From positions 1-8,427 of the forward strand of contig ONYV01000032.1 of NCBI GenBank assembly GCA_900322105.1: 8,427 nt of DNA. The letters are read 5' to 3'. Position 1 is the first letter of the stretch. Each line of letters starts with the position of its first letter. Of this stretch, positions 6,925 to 8,427 are shown one piece after another. The DNA comes from an uncultured Eubacteriales bacterium. GTDB lineage: Bacteria; Bacillota; Clostridia; Oscillospirales; Acutalibacteraceae. The notes under the pieces were generated by a model. That model ran no database searches and was not told where the DNA came from. It saw only the letters and a list, made by a program, of their open reading frames with translations. The translations under genes were made by a program, and so were the position numbers.

Positions 6925-8343
6925 ATGTCAGAAGAAAAGAAAGAAAAGACCGAGACCGAACTTTTGAAAGAAAAGCTGTTGATGAAAAGGGAAAGCGGCG
7001 CAAAGACTCTCAGCGAAGAAGAGATCGCTAAGGCTGACGAATACTGCAAGGGATACACAGCTTTCCTTGACTGCGCCAAAACTGAGCGTGAAGCGGTGGC
7101 GTACAGCATCAAAGCCGCAAAGGAAGCAGGCTTTGAGGAATATGACTGCGAAAAGACCTATCAGGCAGGTGACAGAGTTTATGTCAATAACCGAAACAAG
7201 GCGCTGATGCTTTGCGTGATTGGTAAAAGCGGCACCAAAAACGGTGTCAGACTTGGCATTGCCCACATTGATTCTCCCAGACTTGACCTGAAACCGAATC
7301 CGCTGTATGACAGCAACGATTTGGCGTTTTTCAAGACGCATTATTACGGCGGCATCAAAAAATATCAGTGGCCGACCGTTCCGCTGGCGCTGCACGGTGT
7401 TGTTGCGCTCAAAGACGGCAGTACGGTGGATGTATATATCGGTGACGATGAAAACGACCCCTGCTTTGTCGTGACAGACCTGCTGCCGCATTTGGCGGTG
7501 GAGCAGATGTCGAAGGTGATGACAAAGGCGTTCACAGGCGAACAGCTGAATGTTCTGATCGGCAGCCGCCCGTTCAGAAAGGACGATGAGAGCGAATCCG
7601 TCAAGCTGAATATCATGAAGCTGCTGTATGACAAATACGGATTTACCGAAGCGGATTTCATGTCGGCGGATCTGACGATGGTGCCTGCAGGAAAAGCAAG
7701 GGATGTCGGCTTTGACAGGAGCATGATCGGCGCTTACGGCCATGACGATAAGGTCTGCGCTTATCCTGCGATGACAGCGGCATTTGACACAAAGCTGCCC
7801 GAAAGCACTGTTATTACGGTACTGACGGACAGGGAAGAGATCGGCTCTGACGGCGCAACAGGTATGAAGTCTGCTTATATGGCGGATTTTATCGCTGACC
7901 TTTGTCATTCGGACGGCACACAGCTGCGCCATGTTCTGGCAAAGAGTACGTGCCTGTCTGCGGATGTCAATGCAGCCTATGACCCGACTTATGCCTCTGC
8001 TTTTGAAGCAAATAATTCCTCATATATCAATAACGGCGCTGTCATTACAAAATATACTGGCAGCGGCGGAAAATATTCCACCTCGGATGCCTCAGCAGAA
8101 TATATGGCAAAGGTCAGAAAGATCCTTGACGATGCCGGATGTGTCATTTCCACTCCTACATGCGGGCCTTGCTTAGGCGGTCATATGGGCGTTCTCGCAA
8201 AGGGCGAGAGGTGCGTTTCCACTACGAACAGGAACTTCGTGGGACGTATGGGTGATGTTGAATCAGAAGTAATCTTAAGCGGTGTTCCCGTTGCATGCGC
8301 ATCGGCTGTCTTAGGCCGTGTCGGCACACCGGATGAGCTTTAA
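6925..8343 (+). CDS. Chimeric ORF: M18 aminopeptidase fused in frame to LeuC C-terminus
   Basis: A 472-residue frame made of two unrelated parts. Residues 1 to about 405 are a Clostridia-type M18 zinc aminopeptidase, cytoplasmic enzymes that remove N-terminal residues from peptides. Visible metal and catalytic positions are His114 and Asp116 in AHIDSPRLDLKP, Asp274 in YGHDDKVCAY, Glu304-Glu305 in DREEIGSDG, and Asp347 in SADVNAAYDP. After KYSTSDASAEYMAKVRKILDD (to about 403) the family normally continues with a VWQT...GELGKVDQGGGG-type stretch and ends with an SMHSPFE-type motif carrying the last metal-ligand His; all of that is absent. Residues about 406-472 instead match the end of LeuC (CVISTPTCGPCLGGHMG, TTNRNFVGRMG, a final TPDEL). 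The peptidase is therefore expected to be inactive. ATG 6925 is 7 nt after AGAAGGA (6911-6917); ATG 6922 is the alternative. The join is either a real deletion fusion or an assembly chimera. Confidence 0.88.
   Translation: MSEEKKEKTETELLKEKLLMKRESGAKTLSEEEIAKADEYCKGYTAFLDCAKTEREAVAYSIKAAKEAGFEEYDCEKTYQAGDRVYVNNRNKALMLCVIGKSGTKNGVRLGIAHIDSPRLDLKPNPLYDSNDLAFFKTHYYGGIKKYQWPTVPLALHGVVALKDGSTVDVYIGDDENDPCFVVTDLLPHLAVEQMSKVMTKAFTGEQLNVLIGSRPFRKDDESESVKLNIMKLLYDKYGFTEADFMSADLTMVPAGKARDVGFDRSMIGAYGHDDKVCAYPAMTAAFDTKLPESTVITVLTDREEIGSDGATGMKSAYMADFIADLCHSDGTQLRHVLAKSTCLSADVNAAYDPTYASAFEANNSSYINNGAVITKYTGSGGKYSTSDASAEYMAKVRKILDDAGCVISTPTCGPCLGGHMGVLAKGERCVSTTNRNFVGRMGDVESEVILSGVPVACASAVLGRVGTPDEL
8140..8343 (+). 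pseudogene. leuC: 3' remnant of leuC, isopropylmalate dehydratase large subunit
   Basis: The final 67 codons of the chimeric frame match the C-terminus of the ~420-residue bacterial/archaeal-type LeuC, which with LeuD isomerises 2-isopropylmalate to 3-isopropylmalate in leucine synthesis. Cys413 and Cys416 of the chimera (TPTCGPCLGG) correspond to the second and third ligands of the 4Fe-4S cluster. The first ligand and the rest of the protein, about 350 residues, are missing. The distance from the first of these cysteines to the stop (59 residues) equals that in intact LeuC, so the end is complete. leuD starts 15 bp downstream, the normal leuCD order. The 5' limit of the remnant is uncertain within about 8116-8142. 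Leucine codons here favour TTA (3 of 5), unlike the upstream part. Confidence 0.85.
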
Positions 8344-8347
8344 TTCA

Positions 8348-8354
8348 GGGAGGT
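8348..8354 (+). promoter_or_regulatory. Ribosome binding site of leuD
   Basis: GGGAGGT lies 4 nt before ATG 8359, in the 15-bp gap after the leuC stop. It supports this as the leuD start and indicates translation within a leuCD transcript. Confidence 0.7.
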
Positions 8355-8358
8355 TGGT

Positions 8359-8427
8359 ATGAAGGTCAGCGGTAAAGTTTTCAAATACGGCGACAACATA
8401 GATACTGATGTCATCATCCCTGCAAGA
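8359..8427 (+). CDS. leuD: 3-isopropylmalate dehydratase small subunit, N-terminal part only
   Basis: The first 23 codons are present before the window ends. The protein begins MKVSGKVFKYGDNIDTDVII followed by PAR. The GDNIDTDVIIPAR pattern is the signature start of the LeuD/aconitase small-subunit swivel domain, which pairs with LeuC to form isopropylmalate isomerase in leucine synthesis. The position right after a LeuC C-terminus supports LeuD over the homoaconitase or aconitase small subunits. It is cut by the window edge, so nothing can be said about its completeness. Confidence 0.92.
   Translation, partial: MKVSGKVFKYGDNIDTDVIIPAR

Noticed and set aside
6925..8427. The possibility that the chimera is a designed toxin, defence or signalling fusion.
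   Set aside because: Both parts lack essential catalytic or cluster residues, the join is at a point of family similarity, and the LeuC end keeps its normal spacing to leuD. All of this fits deletion or misassembly better than a new system.

Overview
All genes in this 8.4-kb window lie on the + strand. The organism looks like a Gram-positive Bacillota of the class Clostridia, probably a Ruminococcus/Oscillospiraceae-type gut bacterium. The basis is strong AGGAGG-type ribosome binding sites, moderate GC, a DUF951 gene, a Clostridia-type membrane-anchored S41 protease, the two-domain Sua5 form and the coaE-lytic transglycosylase pairing. The genus is an inference from gene content; no rRNA or other marker is present.

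Layout: (1) 31-2106, a secreted, C-terminally membrane-anchored S41-family protease-like protein. (2) 2130-2342, a small DUF951 protein with a Cys triad. (3) 2384-3457, prfA, peptide chain release factor 1. (4) 3458-3611, a 154-bp gap holding a perfect inverted repeat. (5) 3612-4595, an unrecognised protein with two membrane segments. (6) 4636-5649, Sua5/YwlC, threonylcarbamoyl-AMP synthase for tRNA t6A. (7) 5639-6247, coaE, dephospho-CoA kinase, overlapping sua5 by 11 nt and starting at TTG. (8) 6249-6839, a membrane-anchored SLT-type lytic transglycosylase. (9) 6925-8343, a chimeric reading frame. (10) 8359 to the window end, the start of leuD.

Most of this is a housekeeping run covering translation termination, tRNA modification, CoA synthesis and cell-wall turnover. 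Tight spacing from DUF951 to prfA and from sua5 through coaE to slt suggests co-transcription.

The striking feature is the reading frame at 6925-8343. Its first ~405 codons are an M18 aminopeptidase, and its last ~67 codons are the C-terminus of LeuC, the 3-isopropylmalate dehydratase large subunit, followed 15 bp later by leuD. The join is in frame, near 8116-8142, at a point where the two families share a similar '(D/E)AG' stretch. Both halves lose essential residues: the last metal-binding His of the peptidase, and most of LeuC including its first Fe-S cysteine. Leucine codon choice changes at the join (TTA in 0 of 32 before, 3 of 5 after). The likeliest explanations are a deletion that fused two genes or a chimeric assembly join. 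A functional new fusion is least likely. No CRISPR array, insertion sequence, tRNA or rRNA was seen.
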